A stretch of DNA of 64,000 bases from Streptomyces albidoflavus. GTDB lineage: Bacteria > Actinomycetota > Actinomycetes > Streptomycetales > Streptomycetaceae. The notes under the pieces were generated by a model. The model did no database searches, had not been told where the DNA came from, and worked only from the letters and a program-made list of their open reading frames with translations. The stretch is taken from NCBI RefSeq assembly GCF_000719955.1, contig NZ_JOII01000006.1:124001-188000 (forward strand), given 5' to 3'. Shown here piece by piece: positions 41,787-51,925 of this stretch; the stretch's first letter is position 1, and each line of letters starts with the position of its first letter. Both the position numbers and the translations under genes were made by a program.

Positions 41787-43025
41787 TCAGGCAGAGACGA
41801 CGTCCTCGGCGTCGTGATAACAGCTGTTGGTGCCGGCGGCGCACCGCAGGGTCTGGTAGGCCCCGACGCCGATCCGGGCGAAGTTGTCGAGGCTCTCCGT
41901 CCCCGGCTCGAAGTAGCCCGCGTGCCCCGCGGCCCCGTTGGCGGAGAGCACGCGCGCACCGAACTCGGCCGACACGGGGTCGGTGCCGTGCCCCACTCCG
42001 GCGAGTTCGAGGTTGGGGATTTCACCGATCCAGTCGTCCTGGTCCCGCATCGCCCAGATCCGGGCTCCCGTGCCGAGCTGGGCGGCGTTGGCGGCACGCA
42101 TGCCGGGGCTTCCGGCGACCGCGATGTCCGTGACCCGGGAGGGCAGATCGCGGGCGGAGACGCCGCAGACCACCGACCCGTAGCTGTGGCAGTACAGGGC
42201 GACCGACTTCTTCCCGGGCAGGCTGCGGACCAGGTTGGAGAGCCGCACGGCGCCGTCCTCCGCCCGCTTGGCGGTGACGGCGTCCACACCGATGCCCGCC
42301 GGAGAGGTGTAGTCGGCCCAGGCGATCACCGCCACCCGCGGAGCGCCGGACGCGGAGCGCGGCAGACTGCCCTCGCGCTGTGCGCGCTCCGCCTTGTACA
42401 GCGACTTGGCCATGCCGGCAGGGGCCGAGAACGTCCTGTAGGTCCGCTCGTACGTCAGCACGTCGGTGTCGACACCCGGCACCACGACGGAGACCCGTGC
42501 CGCGCGGTCGAGGTTGCCGAAGACCTCGGCGACCCGCCCCCGCCCGGTCGGGTCGAAGGCGAGTACATGGCGCTTGGGATGCAGCAGAGAGAGGAAGCGG
42601 TGCATCCGGCGGTCGGCCTCCTGGCGGCCTTCCGTGGAGAGCCGGTGGTCACGGACCCGCTCCCGCTCCACGCCGACCGCCTCCTCGAGCGCGATCCGGT
42701 TGGCCCGGTAGCGCAGTTTCGGTGGCGCGCCGTTCATGTTCCCCACCGCCAGCGGATACCGCTCGGCCAGGTCGAGCCGTTGAGCACGGCTGAGCGAGGC
42801 GAAGAACCCGGCCAGCTTGGCCGAGGGCGCGTCCGCGTCCGGCAGCGCCTTGCCCTGGAAGCGGCCGTCACTCCATGCGTTCAGCGCGCGCTGCAGCGGA
42901 TTGGTGTCACCCCGCTGGTGACGCGCGGCTGTCCAGCCGGAGGTCGCCAGCATGACGAGGACGATCGCCAGGGCGAGCAGCGTGCGCCAGACGTTGAACT
43001 GGGGAGATGAGTCGAAGGAAGTCAC
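41787..43025 (-). CDS. DUF1023 alpha/beta hydrolase, membrane-anchored or secreted (copy 2)
   Basis: A 412-residue paralogue of the 37191-38342 gene. One hydrophobic segment (about 12-34) without a clear cleavage site precedes the helical half, so it may stay anchored. The hydrolase half shows the same Cys-for-Gly elbow YCHSYGSVVCG, and the blocks IAVAGSPGM, WIGEIPNLELAGVGHGTDP and AGHAGYFEPG correspond one by one to copy 1. The C-terminus adds a cysteine pair (RCAAGTNSCYH) absent from copy 1. Substrate unknown. Confidence 0.87.
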   Translation of the reverse strand: MTSFDSSPQFNVWRTLLALAIVLVMLATSGWTAARHQRGDTNPLQRALNAWSDGRFQGKALPDADAPSAKLAGFFASLSRAQRLDLAERYPLAVGNMNGAPPKLRYRANRIALEEAVGVERERVRDHRLSTEGRQEADRRMHRFLSLLHPKRHVLAFDPTGRGRVAEVFGNLDRAARVSVVVPGVDTDVLTYERTYRTFSAPAGMAKSLYKAERAQREGSLPRSASGAPRVAVIAWADYTSPAGIGVDAVTAKRAEDGAVRLSNLVRSLPGKKSVALYCHSYGSVVCGVSARDLPSRVTDIAVAGSPGMRAANAAQLGTGARIWAMRDQDDWIGEIPNLELAGVGHGTDPVSAEFGARVLSANGAAGHAGYFEPGTESLDNFARIGVGAYQTLRCAAGTNSCYHDAEDVVSA

Positions 43026-43872
43026 TGCGGGACACCCTAGGAGACCGTCGGCGCTGCTTCGGGCAGCCGTGGGTCAGATCACTGAACCGGGCGGGCCTTT
43101 ACGGCAAACCGGGTGCACGTGCTTCCGCCGGTGACTTTCCGTGCACGGACGCGTGGGTCAATCGATCTCGTCAACGGGCCGGATTCGTCCCGGCGGGACA
43201 CGTCGAGCCTGCCGAGGACTCCGGTGGCCATGGCGGGCCCGGAGCCCGAGCCGCGTCGGCGCAGCGCGCCGCGCGGGGTTACGTCACTCGTTAGGGGACA
43301 GGGTGTGACCGGCGAAGAGGGGCTGAAGAGCCCTTCCGGCGGGGTCGCGGTCCGGTTCGTGCAGCGGGCTCTGCCTCTCTGACGTGGGAGAACGCCGCTC
43401 GAACCCGGCCCGCGGCAAAACCGGGCGCTTCCCCGCGCGAGGCGGAACAACCGCTACCGGTGCTGGCTGTGCGTGAAGTTCACCTATCAGGCTGGTGACC
43501 GCCGCCGGAGCTTCCCTCCGAGGCCCTCGCCGGTCCACAGTTCACTCACCGGCCGCACCACCGGCGCATCCGGGCTCCGGCCCGATCGCCGGGCGGTGCC
43601 TCGCCCACCGCCACGGTGTGGAGCCGGGACCCAGCCACAGACGCGCACGCCGCAACAGCGGCGCATTCGTCATGGACGCCTCCGGCCATGGCGCCGCCCT
43701 CCACAAGCGGGCAGGCCCCGCCTGTGTGGCGCGGCACTCCGTGGCCATCCACCCATCCGCCCTTGGGCAACGGCGCCCGCACGCGCCGCGACGAGCCCCT
43801 GCCCCGCACGACGCACCGCAGAGCAATCACTCAACGACCACCATCCATCACACCGAGGAACGGGGAATCACC
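43026..43872. other. 847-base region without a recognisable gene
   Basis: Several open frames cross this stretch, one of them continuing rightwards through the I36 gene, but none has a family match, good codon bias or a convincing start before 43873. The stretch has relatively frequent AT patches around 43270-43300 and 43440-43490. It must hold promoters of the leftward hydrolase and of the I36 gene. No strong hairpin is apparent. Confidence 0.5.
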
Positions 43873-44496
43873 ATGTCGAAGCCGATGAAGCACTCCAGGC
43901 CGATCCCGACCCACCCGGGACGCGGCATCCACCGGGACCGCGTGGTGGCCCCCACCGCGCGCCGGCGTCCCCTGCAGCCGCGCATCGTCCGGCACGCCGC
44001 GGCACCCGCAGCCTCCAGCCCGGCGGGACCGGACAAGGGACGTGCCAAGGGGTTCGTCCGGAGGCTGCTGGCCCACGCGTCGGCCAACCGCCACCTGGCC
44101 CCCATGACGGTCGTCGCCGTCGCCGCGCTCTCCACCGCCCTGGCCCTCGCTCCGAGCTCGGCCGTTCCGGCCGGACCCGCCGAGGTCCGCGCCGAGGCGG
44201 CCGGGCAGGGCGGGCTCGCCTCCTGCGGCGCCGGACAGCTCTGTCTCTGGCAGAAGGCGGATTTCGGAGGGAAGCGCCACGTCTTCGAACTCTCCGGCAC
44301 CGAGATCGAGAGCTGCGTCGCCCTTCCCTCCGGTGCGGTGGCTCACGCCCTCGCCAACCGCCTGGGACGGCCGGTCACCACCTACCAGTCGGCCGAGTGC
44401 GCCGAGACGGGCGAGTTCGACACCCATCCCGGCAGCGGGACCTGGCAGCCGTCCTCTCCCTACGGCGTGCGCGCGTTCAAGATCTGGGAGAACTGA
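43873..44496 (+). CDS. Secreted I36-type peptidase inhibitor family protein
   Basis: A 207-residue exported protein. A long Arg/Pro-rich head of about 75 residues precedes the hydrophobic export segment (about 79-100, MTVVAVAALSTALALAPSSA). The mature domain has the beta-gamma-crystallin-like pattern of the Streptomyces metalloproteinase inhibitor family I36: CGAGQLCLWQKADFGGKRHVF, a second cysteine pair (ESC and AEC) and a WEN C-terminus. The long head is unusual. GGGGA lies seven bases before the ATG. Confidence 0.8.
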   Translation: MSKPMKHSRPIPTHPGRGIHRDRVVAPTARRRPLQPRIVRHAAAPAASSPAGPDKGRAKGFVRRLLAHASANRHLAPMTVVAVAALSTALALAPSSAVPAGPAEVRAEAAGQGGLASCGAGQLCLWQKADFGGKRHVFELSGTEIESCVALPSGAVAHALANRLGRPVTTYQSAECAETGEFDTHPGSGTWQPSSPYGVRAFKIWEN

Positions 44497-44851
44497 CCGT
44501 GCGGCGCCGCATCCCGCGACCTCCGCGTCCCACGCCCCGCCCCGCCCCGGCACGCGCGGGCGCACGCGGTTCGGCGGGAACCGGGCCGGCCGCACCTCAC
44601 CGGGCCCAGCGACGCCCGGCCGGACGGGCCGGGACGAGGCCGCCGGGGAACCGCGGACGCGGCGCCGCCCGGGCCGTCCCACACCGGCCAGGCCCCCTTG
44701 AAGGTCTGCGCCGCACCAGCTCAGCCCGCTGCGGAGGCCCCGATCACACAGGAGCCCGACGGGCCGCGTACCGCACGACCGCAGCGGTGCGGGGCTGGAT
44801 GGGGCGTCTGGCAGCCAAGGCGGTCCGCCTGTTCCGTCTGCTCCGGACGTG
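44497..44851. other. Gap between I36 gene and aceE
   Basis: About 355 bases before the aceE terminator. GC-rich with no supported gene. Frames reading rightwards into aceE antisense are not credible. Confidence 0.45.
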
Positions 44852-44890
44852 CCGGAGGGCGGCGGAGACCTTCACTCCGCCGCCCTCCGG
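44852..44890 (-). terminator. Terminator of aceE
   Basis: A perfect 15-bp stem (44852-44866 with 44876-44890) with a nine-base loop, 22 bases downstream of the aceE stop codon. Confidence 0.85.
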
Positions 44891-44912
44891 GCCACACCAC
44901 GAGGCTCGCGGG

Positions 44913-47645
44913 TCAGGCGTCGCCGCCCGCCGCACCCGGGTCCGCGGCTGCCACGTCGAGCAGCTGGTACCGGTCCATCGCCTGCTTGGGAGCGGCACGG
45001 TCGACCTTGCCCTCACGGGCCAGCTCGGTCAGCACGGCCAGCACGATCGACTGCGCGTCGATGTGGAAGAACCGCCGGGCCGCGCCCCGGGTGTCGGCGA
45101 AGCCGAACCCGTCGGCGCCGAGCGACTGGTAAGTCCCGGGCACCCAGCGGGAGATCTGGTCGGGGACCGCGCGCATCCAGTCGGAGACCGCCACGAAGGG
45201 ACCCTCCGAGCCGGACAGCTTCTGCGTCACGTACGGAACGCGCTGTTCCTCGTCCGGGTGGAGCAGGTTGTGCCGCTCCACGTCGATCGCCTCGCGGCGC
45301 AGCTCGTTCCAGGAGGTCGCCGACCACACGTCGGCCCGTACGCCCCACTCCTCCGCCAGGATCCGCTGGGCCTCCAGGGCCCACGGCACGGCCACGCCCG
45401 AGGCGAGGATCTGAGCCGGGACCTCGCCCGATTCGCCGGCCCGCAGCCGGTGCACGCCCTTGAGGATGCCTTCGACGTCGACGTCCTCCGGCTCCGCGGG
45501 GTGCTGGATCGGCTCGTTGTAGACGGTGAGGTAGAAGAACACGTCCTCGCTGTCCGGCCCGTACATCCGCCGCAGGCCGTCCTGGACGATGTGCGCGATC
45601 TCGTAGCCGAACGCCGGGTCGTAGGCGACGACCGCGGGGTTGGTGGAGGCGAGCAGCTGAGAGTGGCCGTCGGCGTGCTGGAGCCCCTCGCCGGTGAGGG
45701 TGGTCCGGCCCGCCGTGGCGCCGAGCACGAATCCGCGAGCCAGTTGGTCCGCCATCTGCCAGAACTGGTCGCCGGTGCGCTGGAACCCGAACATCGAGTA
45801 GAAGACGTAGACGGGGATCAGCGGTTCGCCGTGGGTGGCGTAGGCGGAGCCGGCCGCGATCAGCGAGGCCGTGCAGCCGGCCTCCGAGATCCCGTCGTGC
45901 AGCATCTGCCCGGTCGGCGACTCCTTGTAGGCCAGGAGCAGTTCGCGGTCGACGGACTCGTACTGCTGGCCCAGCGGGTTGTAGATCTTGGCGCTGGGGA
46001 AGAACGAGTCCATTCCGAAGGTCCGGTACTCGTCGGGGGCGATCAGCACGAACCGCTTGCCGATCTCCTTGTCCCGCATGAGGTCCTTGAGAAGACGGAC
46101 GAAGGCCATCGTCGTGGCGATCGCCTGCTGGCCCGACCCCTTCTTCACGCTCGCGTAGGTCTTGTCGGCCGGCTGCGGAAGCGGCTTGGCCCGCACCACC
46201 CGGGTCGGTACGTACCCGCCGAGCGCGCTCCGGCGGTCGTGCATGTACTGGATCTCCTCCGACTCGGGGCCGGGGTGGAAGTACGGCGGCAGGCCGTCCT
46301 CCAGCTCCTTGTCGGGGATCGGCAGGTGGAGCCGGTCGCGGAAGCCCTTGAGGTCGGCGACGGTGAGCTTCTTCATCTGGTGGGTGGCGTTGCGGCCCTC
46401 GAAGTTGGGCCCGAGGGTCCACCCCTTGACCGTCTGCGCCAGGATCACCGTCGGCTGGCCCTTGTGGGCCTTGGCCGCGGCGAACGCCGCATAGATCTTC
46501 CGGTGGTCGTGGCCACCGCGACCCAGGTGCAGGATCTGGTCGTCGCTCATGTTCTCGACCATGCTGCGCAGCCGCTGGTCGCTGCCGAAGAAGTGCTCGC
46601 GAATGTAGGAGCCCGTCTCGGTGGCGTAGGTCTGGAACTGTCCGTCCGGTGTGGTGTTCAACTTGTTGACCAGCAGGCCGTCCCGGTCCTGGGCGAGCAG
46701 CGGGTCCCAGGAGCGGTCCCAGACGAGCTTGATCACGTTCCAGCCCGCGCCGCGGAACTGCGACTCGAGCTCCTGGATGATCTTGCCGTTGCCGCGTACC
46801 GGGCCGTCGAGGCGCTGAAGGTTGCAGTTGACGACGAAGGTGAGGTTGTCGAGTCCCTCGCGGGCCGCGATCGAGAGCTGGCCGAGCGACTCCGGCTCGT
46901 CCATCTCGCCGTCGCCGAGGAACGCCCACACGTGCGAGGCGGAGGTGTCGGCGATCCCCCGGGCCTCCATGTAGCGGTTCATCCGCGCCTGGAAGATCGC
47001 GCCCAGCGGGCCGAGGCCCATGGAGACGGTGGGGAACTCCCAGAAGTCCGGCATGGAGCGCGGGTGCGGATAGCTGGAGAGACCGTTCGGCGCCTTCGAC
47101 TTCTCCTGGCGGAAGCCGTCGAGCTGCTCCTCGGTGAAACGGTCCAGGAGGAACGCGCGGGCGTAGATGCCGGGGGAGGCGTGGCCCTGGAAGAAGATCT
47201 GGTCGCCGCCGTCACCCCCGTCCTTGCCGCGGAAGAAGTGGTTGAAGCCGACGTCGTACAGGGAGGCCGAGGAGGCGAAGGTCGCGATGTGCCCGCCGAC
47301 GCCGATTCCGGGGCGCTGTGCGCGGGAGACCATCGCCGCGGCGTTCCACCGGGTCGCGTTGAGGATCTTCCGCTCGACCTCCTCGTTGCCGGGGAAGAAC
47401 GGCTCGTCCTTGGTCGCGATCGTGTTGACGTAGTCCGTGCTGCGCATCTCCGGGACGGCGACCCGCTTCTCGCGGGCTCGCTCGATCAGACGGAGCATGA
47501 GATAGCGCGCCCGCTGCCGGCCGCGCTCGTCGACGGCGGCGTCGAGGGAGTCCAGCCATTCCTGGGTCTCTTCGGGATCGAAGTCCGGGACCTGGCTGGG
47601 CAGGCCGCCAATGATGATCGGGTTGCGATCGGGTCCGGAAGCCAC
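44913..47645 (-). CDS. aceE: Pyruvate dehydrogenase E1 component, homodimeric
   Basis: A 910-residue thiamine-diphosphate enzyme that decarboxylates pyruvate and passes the acetyl group to the E2 lipoyl domain. The ThDP/Mg motif is [12 protein letters not shown] to [13 protein letters not shown] (about 245-280). The order of blocks ([27 protein letters not shown]-type loop, [21 protein letters not shown]) is that of the AceE homodimer class common in Actinobacteria. GTG at 47645 has AAGGA six bases upstream. Leftward single gene, divergent from the DUF3052 gene. Confidence 0.96.
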   Translation of the reverse strand: MASGPDRNPIIIGGLPSQVPDFDPEETQEWLDSLDAAVDERGRQRARYLMLRLIERAREKRVAVPEMRSTDYVNTIATKDEPFFPGNEEVERKILNATRWNAAAMVSRAQRPGIGVGGHIATFASSASLYDVGFNHFFRGKDGGDGGDQIFFQGHASPGIYARAFLLDRFTEEQLDGFRQEKSKAPNGLSSYPHPRSMPDFWEFPTVSMGLGPLGAIFQARMNRYMEARGIADTSASHVWAFLGDGEMDEPESLGQLSIAAREGLDNLTFVVNCNLQRLDGPVRGNGKIIQELESQFRGAGWNVIKLVWDRSWDPLLAQDRDGLLVNKLNTTPDGQFQTYATETGSYIREHFFGSDQRLRSMVENMSDDQILHLGRGGHDHRKIYAAFAAAKAHKGQPTVILAQTVKGWTLGPNFEGRNATHQMKKLTVADLKGFRDRLHLPIPDKELEDGLPPYFHPGPESEEIQYMHDRRSALGGYVPTRVVRAKPLPQPADKTYASVKKGSGQQAIATTMAFVRLLKDLMRDKEIGKRFVLIAPDEYRTFGMDSFFPSAKIYNPLGQQYESVDRELLLAYKESPTGQMLHDGISEAGCTASLIAAGSAYATHGEPLIPVYVFYSMFGFQRTGDQFWQMADQLARGFVLGATAGRTTLTGEGLQHADGHSQLLASTNPAVVAYDPAFGYEIAHIVQDGLRRMYGPDSEDVFFYLTVYNEPIQHPAEPEDVDVEGILKGVHRLRAGESGEVPAQILASGVAVPWALEAQRILAEEWGVRADVWSATSWNELRREAIDVERHNLLHPDEEQRVPYVTQKLSGSEGPFVAVSDWMRAVPDQISRWVPGTYQSLGADGFGFADTRGAARRFFHIDAQSIVLAVLTELAREGKVDRAAPKQAMDRYQLLDVAAADPGAAGGDA

Positions 47646-48092
47646 GCTGTTCCTTCGCTGTTCGGTCGTGCACGTCAGGGAGGTCGGGCCGCTCCCCATG
47701 GTCCATCGGTGGGGCGGTTCCGTCATCTCTACCCGGCGGTAACCACCAACCGGGGACGCCCGGCCGACGGCGCCCCGAGAGCGGGCCGGTGTGAGCCGAC
47801 CCAAACCGCAACGATACGCCCGGGGCCTCGACGGATATCGCATGGCCGTTCGGTCCGGGCGCCCCGCTGGGGCCGCCGGGAGCACCGATCCGCGCGCTCG
47901 ACCGTGACCGGCGGCAGGGACCTGCGTAAACTCGTGGTGTCGGATGCGTCGGGACGGGATGGAACGTCACCGTTTCGGCGGTCTCGACGGCCGGGTACTT
48001 GCGCGATCCGTCGCGCCCGTGTGGACTACGGCCAATGCTTCGCGCCCGCGCGTGGCAGCAGCATTTCCCGAAACATGATCAGGAGGCACACC
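47646..48092. other. Divergent promoter region of aceE and DUF3052 gene
   Basis: About 447 bases without a gene. It must contain both promoters and probably regulatory sites for aceE. I do not see a clear promoter pair or long dyad. AGGAGG for the DUF3052 gene is at its right end. Confidence 0.45.
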
Positions 48093-48530
48093 GTGAGCGC
48101 GACCGCGGACCACGCGGAGGAGCGGACCAACCCTGCCGCAAGGCTGGGTTTCCAGCCCGAGCAGGTGGTCCAGGAGATCGGCTACGACGACGATGTCGAT
48201 CAGGAGCTCCGTGAGGCCATCGAAGCCCTCATCGGCGGCGAGCTCGCCGACGAGGAGTACGACGATGTGGCCGACTCCGTCATGCTCTGGTTCCGCGATG
48301 ACGACGGCGATCTGACCGACGCACTGGTCGACGCCTCGCAGCTCGTCGAGGACGGCCAGCCCGTGTGGCTGCTGACCCCGAAGACGGGCCGGGACGGCTA
48401 CATCGAGCCGAGCGAGATCAACGAGGCCGCCCAGACGGCGGGCCTCGCCCAGACCAAGAGCATCAACGCCGGCAAGGACTGGACCGGCAGCCGCCTGGTC
48501 ACGCCCAAGGGCGCCAAGTCCAAGCGCTGA
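48093..48530 (+). CDS. DUF3052 family protein
   Basis: A 145-residue, very acidic protein conserved next to aceE in Actinobacteria. AARLGFQPEQVVQEIGYDDDVDQELREAIE opens the domain, and WLLTPKTGRDGYIEPSEINEAAQTAGLAQTK is the conserved end. The family resembles small regulators and is of unknown function. GTG at 48093 has AGGAGG exactly six bases upstream. A strong terminator follows the gene, so it is a single transcription unit. Confidence 0.92.
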   Translation: MSATADHAEERTNPAARLGFQPEQVVQEIGYDDDVDQELREAIEALIGGELADEEYDDVADSVMLWFRDDDGDLTDALVDASQLVEDGQPVWLLTPKTGRDGYIEPSEINEAAQTAGLAQTKSINAGKDWTGSRLVTPKGAKSKR

Positions 48531-48596
48531 ACCGCGTCCGTCGCGACGTGGGTGGCGGACCACCCCCCACCGGCGTCCCGGCGCGGCTGTGCCGTC

Positions 48597-48634
48597 CGCC
48601 AGGCCCCCTCGGCCGTGACCGAGGGGGCCTGGCG
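48597..48634 (+). terminator. Terminator of the DUF3052 gene
   Basis: A perfect 16-bp stem (48597-48612 with 48619-48634) with a six-base loop. Confidence 0.85.
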
Positions 48635-48737
48635 CGTTCCGGGTGAGGGAGGCGTGCGTAGGGTGGGCTCACCTTCCTTCGGCCGACCGTGGCCTGGAGG
48701 GGGACCGCTCACCGGCTCAGTGAAGGGATGCGTACCC

Positions 48738-49196
48738 ATGGCGATCGAGGTTGGCACCAAGGCCCCGGACTTCGAGCTGAAGGACCAGCACGGCCAGACC
48801 GTGCGGCTCTCGGAGTTCCGTGGCGAGAAGAACGTGGTGCTCCTCTTCTACCCGTTCGCGTTCACCGGCGTGTGCACGGGTGAGCTCTGCGCGCTGCGCG
48901 AGGAGCTGCCGAAGTTCGTCAACGACGACACCCAGCTGCTCGCCGTCTCCAACGACTCGCCGTTCGCGCTGCGGGTCTTCGCGGAGCAGGAGGGGCTCGA
49001 GTACCCCCTGCTGTCGGACTTCTGGCCGCACGGCGAGGCCTCGCGTGCCTACGAGGTCTTCGACGAGGCGAAGGGCTGCGCGGTCCGCGGCACCTTCATC
49101 ATCGACAAGGAGGGCGTCGTGCGCTGGACCGTGGTCAACGGTCTCCCCGACGCCCGCGACCTGAACGAGTACGTGAAGGCGCTGGACACGCTCTGA
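48738..49196 (+). CDS. ahpE: Peroxiredoxin (AhpE type)
   Basis: A 152-residue thiol peroxidase that reduces peroxides and peroxynitrite. The peroxidatic cysteine is Cys46 in FAFTGVCTGELC, with a second cysteine at 51, and the catalytic Arg lies in the later AVRGTFIIDKEG block. Length and sequence match AhpE of Mycobacterium. Reduction probably depends on mycothiol/mycoredoxin, as known for the family. AAGGGA precedes the ATG. It lies just upstream of the Ter genes, on the same strand. Confidence 0.92.
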   Translation: MAIEVGTKAPDFELKDQHGQTVRLSEFRGEKNVVLLFYPFAFTGVCTGELCALREELPKFVNDDTQLLAVSNDSPFALRVFAEQEGLEYPLLSDFWPHGEASRAYEVFDEAKGCAVRGTFIIDKEGVVRWTVVNGLPDARDLNEYVKALDTL

Positions 49197-49237
49197 ACGA
49201 TCAGGGGTAACGGCCGGTGCGGGCGGGAACCCGTCAC

Positions 49238-49243
49238 TAGTAT
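49238..49243 (+). promoter_or_regulatory. Candidate -10 box upstream of terD1
   Basis: TAGTAT lies 103 bases before the first terD start in the gap after ahpE. A matching -35 is not clear. Confidence 0.3.
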
Positions 49244-49345
49244 CCAGACGTTCATCCGACAGCACTGAACGACGACAGGGGCGACGGCGCCCGCGGCACC
49301 ACCGCACCGCGCCACCACCCCCTCGACACGCGAATGGGAGGACTC

Positions 49346-49921
49346 GTGGGAGTCAGCCTCAGCAAGGGCGGCAATGTCTCGCTGACCAAGGAGGCGCCTG
49401 GCCTGACCGCGGTCACCATCGGTCTGGGGTGGGACGTCCGTACCACCACGGGTACCGACTTCGACCTCGACGCCAGCGCCATCCTGACGAACGCCGACGG
49501 CAAGGTCACCAGCGACCAGGGCTTCGTGTTCTTCAACAACCTCAAGAGCCCCGACGGCTCGGTCGAGCACACCGGCGACAACATCACCGGTGAGGGCGAG
49601 GGCGACGACGAGCAGATCAAGGTGAACCTGGCCGGTGTCCCGGCCGAGGTCACCAAGATCGTGTTCCCGGTCTCCATCTACGACGCGGAGAACCGCCAGC
49701 AGTCCTTCGGCCAGGTGCGCAACGCGTTCATCCGCGTGGTCAACCAGGCCAACGACCAGGAGATCGCCCGTTACGACCTCTCCGAGGACGCCTCCACGGA
49801 GACCGCCATGGTCTTCGGCGAGCTGTACCGCAACGGCGCCGAGTGGAAGTTCCGCGCCATCGGCCAGGGGTACGCCTCGGGTCTGCGCGGCATCGCGCAG
49901 GACTTCGGCGTCAACGTCTGA
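49346..49921 (+). CDS. terD: TerD family calcium-binding protein (copy 1)
   Basis: A 191-residue TerD-fold protein of the usual length. Both conserved calcium-binding acidic segments are complete: DFDLDAS (38-44) and [12 protein letters not shown] (78-89). KGGNVSL at the N-terminus and [17 protein letters not shown] at the C-terminus are the family signatures. These proteins are cytoplasmic or membrane-associated stress proteins of Ter systems; Ca-dependent TerD function is known in S. coelicolor differentiation. GTG with GGGAGG five bases upstream. The second copy follows 104 bases later. Confidence 0.95.
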   Translation: MGVSLSKGGNVSLTKEAPGLTAVTIGLGWDVRTTTGTDFDLDASAILTNADGKVTSDQGFVFFNNLKSPDGSVEHTGDNITGEGEGDDEQIKVNLAGVPAEVTKIVFPVSIYDAENRQQSFGQVRNAFIRVVNQANDQEIARYDLSEDASTETAMVFGELYRNGAEWKFRAIGQGYASGLRGIAQDFGVNV

Positions 49922-50025
49922 TCCGAGCAGTCTCCAGGGCTGTTCCCGTCCGGCGCCGCACGTTTCGTGCGGCGCCGGACCTCGTCAAGAATGCGCACGC
50001 TGTCACATCGGGGAGGAAAGCGATC

Positions 50026-50601
50026 ATGGGTGTCACGCTTGCCAAAGGGGGAAACGTCTCCCTCTCCAAGGCCGCGCCGAACCTCACACAGGTCCTGGTC
50101 GGCCTCGGCTGGGATGCCCGCTCCACCACCGGCGCCCCGTTCGACCTCGACGCGAGCGCGCTGCTCTGCACCTCGGGCCGGGTGATGGGCGACGAGTGGT
50201 TCGTCTTCTACAACAACCTCAAGAGCCCGGACGGCTCGGTCGAGCACACCGGCGACAACCTCACGGGTGAGGGGGACGGCGACGACGAGTCCCTGCTGGT
50301 CGACCTCGCCCAGGTGCCCGCCCACTGCGACAAGATCGTCTTCCCCGTCTCGATCCATGAGGCCGACGTCAGGGGCCAGACGTTCGGGCAGGTGAGCAAC
50401 GCGTTCATCCGCGTGGTCAACCAGGCCGACGGGCAGGAGCTGGCCCGCTACGACCTCAGCGAGGACGCCTCCACGGAGACGGCGATGATCTTCGGCGAGC
50501 TGTACCGGTACGGGGGCGAGTGGAAGTTCCGGGCGGTGGGACAGGGGTACGCGTCCGGCCTCAGGGGCATCGCTCTAGACTTCGGGGTCAGCGTCTCCTA
50601 A
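50026..50601 (+). CDS. terD: TerD family calcium-binding protein (copy 2)
   Basis: A 191-residue close paralogue of the preceding gene. The acidic segments are PFDLDAS (38-44) and [12 protein letters not shown], both intact. The two proteins share blocks such as EDASTETAM and GELYR almost unchanged, which suggests a tandem duplication; copy 2 differs most in the segment [28 protein letters not shown] precedes the ATG. The DUF475 gene begins 52 bases downstream, so a shared transcript is likely. Confidence 0.95.
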   Translation: MGVTLAKGGNVSLSKAAPNLTQVLVGLGWDARSTTGAPFDLDASALLCTSGRVMGDEWFVFYNNLKSPDGSVEHTGDNLTGEGDGDDESLLVDLAQVPAHCDKIVFPVSIHEADVRGQTFGQVSNAFIRVVNQADGQELARYDLSEDASTETAMIFGELYRYGGEWKFRAVGQGYASGLRGIALDFGVSVS

Positions 50602-50653
50602 AGCCGGGTACGGACGGGGGAGCCTCGTAGTACATACAGGGATTGGGTATCCA

Positions 50654-51796
50654 GTGGTTCTGAAAACCTTCGGCTGGTCCTTCGCGGTCACCGCGCTCGG
50701 ACTCGTCGCAGCCGTGCTCTACGGGGGGTGGGCGGGCTTCGGGGTCGTGGCGATCCTGTCCATCCTCGAGATCTCGCTGTCGTTCGACAACGCGGTGGTC
50801 AACGCCGGAATCCTGAAGAAGATGAATGCCTTCTGGCAGAAGATCTTCCTCACCATCGGCATCCTGATCGCCGTCTTCGGTATGCGACTGGTCTTCCCCG
50901 TCGTGATCGTCGCCATCAGCGCCAAGATCGGCCCGATCGAGGCCGTCGACCTGGCGATGACCGACAAGGACCACTACCAGGAGCTGGTCACCGACGCGCA
51001 TCCGTCGATCGCCGCCTTCGGTGGCATGTTCCTGTTGATGATCTTCCTCAACTTCCTCTTCGAGGACCGCGAGATCAAGTGGCTCACCTGGATCGAGCGT
51101 CCGCTGGCCAAGCTCGGCCGCGTCGACATGCTCTCGGTCTGCATCGCTCTCATCGTCCTGCTCATCTCGGCGATGACCTTCGGCAGCCAGGCACACCAGC
51201 ACGGCGGTACCCATGCCGACAAGGCGGAGACCGTGCTGCTGGCCGGCATCGCCGGTCTCATCACGTATCTGATCGTCGGCGGTCTCTCCAGCTTCTTCGA
51301 GGACAAGCTCGAAGAGGGTGAGGAACGCGAGCACGAGGCCGAGGAAGAGGCCAAGCGGCAGGGGAAGCCCGTCTCCGCGGTGAAGCTGGCCGGCAAGGCG
51401 GCCTTCTTCATGTTCCTCTACCTGGAAGTGCTCGACGCCTCCTTCTCGTTCGACGGCGTGATCGGCGCCTTCGCCATCACCAACGACATCGTGCTGATGG
51501 CGCTCGGCCTCGGCATCGGCGCCATGTACGTCCGTTCGCTCACGGTGTACCTGGTCCGCGAGGGAACCCTCGACGACTACGTGTACCTGGAGCACGGCGC
51601 CCACTACGCCATCGGCGCCCTCGCGGCGATCCTGCTCGTCACCATCCGCTTCCAGATCAGCGAGATGATCACGGGCCTCATCGGCGTGGTGCTGATCGGC
51701 GTCTCGTTCTGGTCCTCGGTACGCCGCAACAAGCGGCTGGCCGCCGAGGGCGGCGAGGATTCCAAGGACAAGGCCGAAATTCCCTCCGGAGTCTGA
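50654..51796 (+). CDS. DUF475/TerC-like integral membrane protein
   Basis: A 380-residue membrane protein with about nine hydrophobic helices. The paired acidic motifs EISLSFDNAVVNA near residue 44 and EVLDASFSFDGVIGAF near 262 are the two pseudo-repeats of the TerC superfamily and lie inside helices, consistent with metal-ion passage. A charged Glu-rich cytoplasmic loop (FEDKLEEGEEREHEAEEEAKRQG, about 215-237) separates the halves. DUF475 members accompany TerD genes in Actinobacteria and probably take the place of TerC. GTG start in a short gap after terD. Confidence 0.9.
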   Translation: MVLKTFGWSFAVTALGLVAAVLYGGWAGFGVVAILSILEISLSFDNAVVNAGILKKMNAFWQKIFLTIGILIAVFGMRLVFPVVIVAISAKIGPIEAVDLAMTDKDHYQELVTDAHPSIAAFGGMFLLMIFLNFLFEDREIKWLTWIERPLAKLGRVDMLSVCIALIVLLISAMTFGSQAHQHGGTHADKAETVLLAGIAGLITYLIVGGLSSFFEDKLEEGEEREHEAEEEAKRQGKPVSAVKLAGKAAFFMFLYLEVLDASFSFDGVIGAFAITNDIVLMALGLGIGAMYVRSLTVYLVREGTLDDYVYLEHGAHYAIGALAAILLVTIRFQISEMITGLIGVVLIGVSFWSSVRRNKRLAAEGGEDSKDKAEIPSGV

Positions 51797-51925
51797 CTCC
51801 GGGCCGGGCCGCGGGTGTGACCGGGCCCGAACTGAGGAACGCTCCCAGCGGGGCGGTTGTCGAGACGACCTCGGCGCCGCCCCGTCGGCATGGGCGGGAC
51901 GAGAAACCGAAGGTCTGGGGGTGGC

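Noticed and set aside
44852..44890. Hairpin taken as a transcription factor site
   Set aside because: The 15-bp GC stem 22 bases after the aceE stop is best explained as a terminator.
43473..48530. A very long open frame of more than 1600 codons through the I36 gene, antisense to aceE, and through the DUF3052 gene
   Set aside because: It is a product of high GC content. Its middle part has the biased composition of an antisense strand, and the real genes in it have their own starts with ribosome binding sites.
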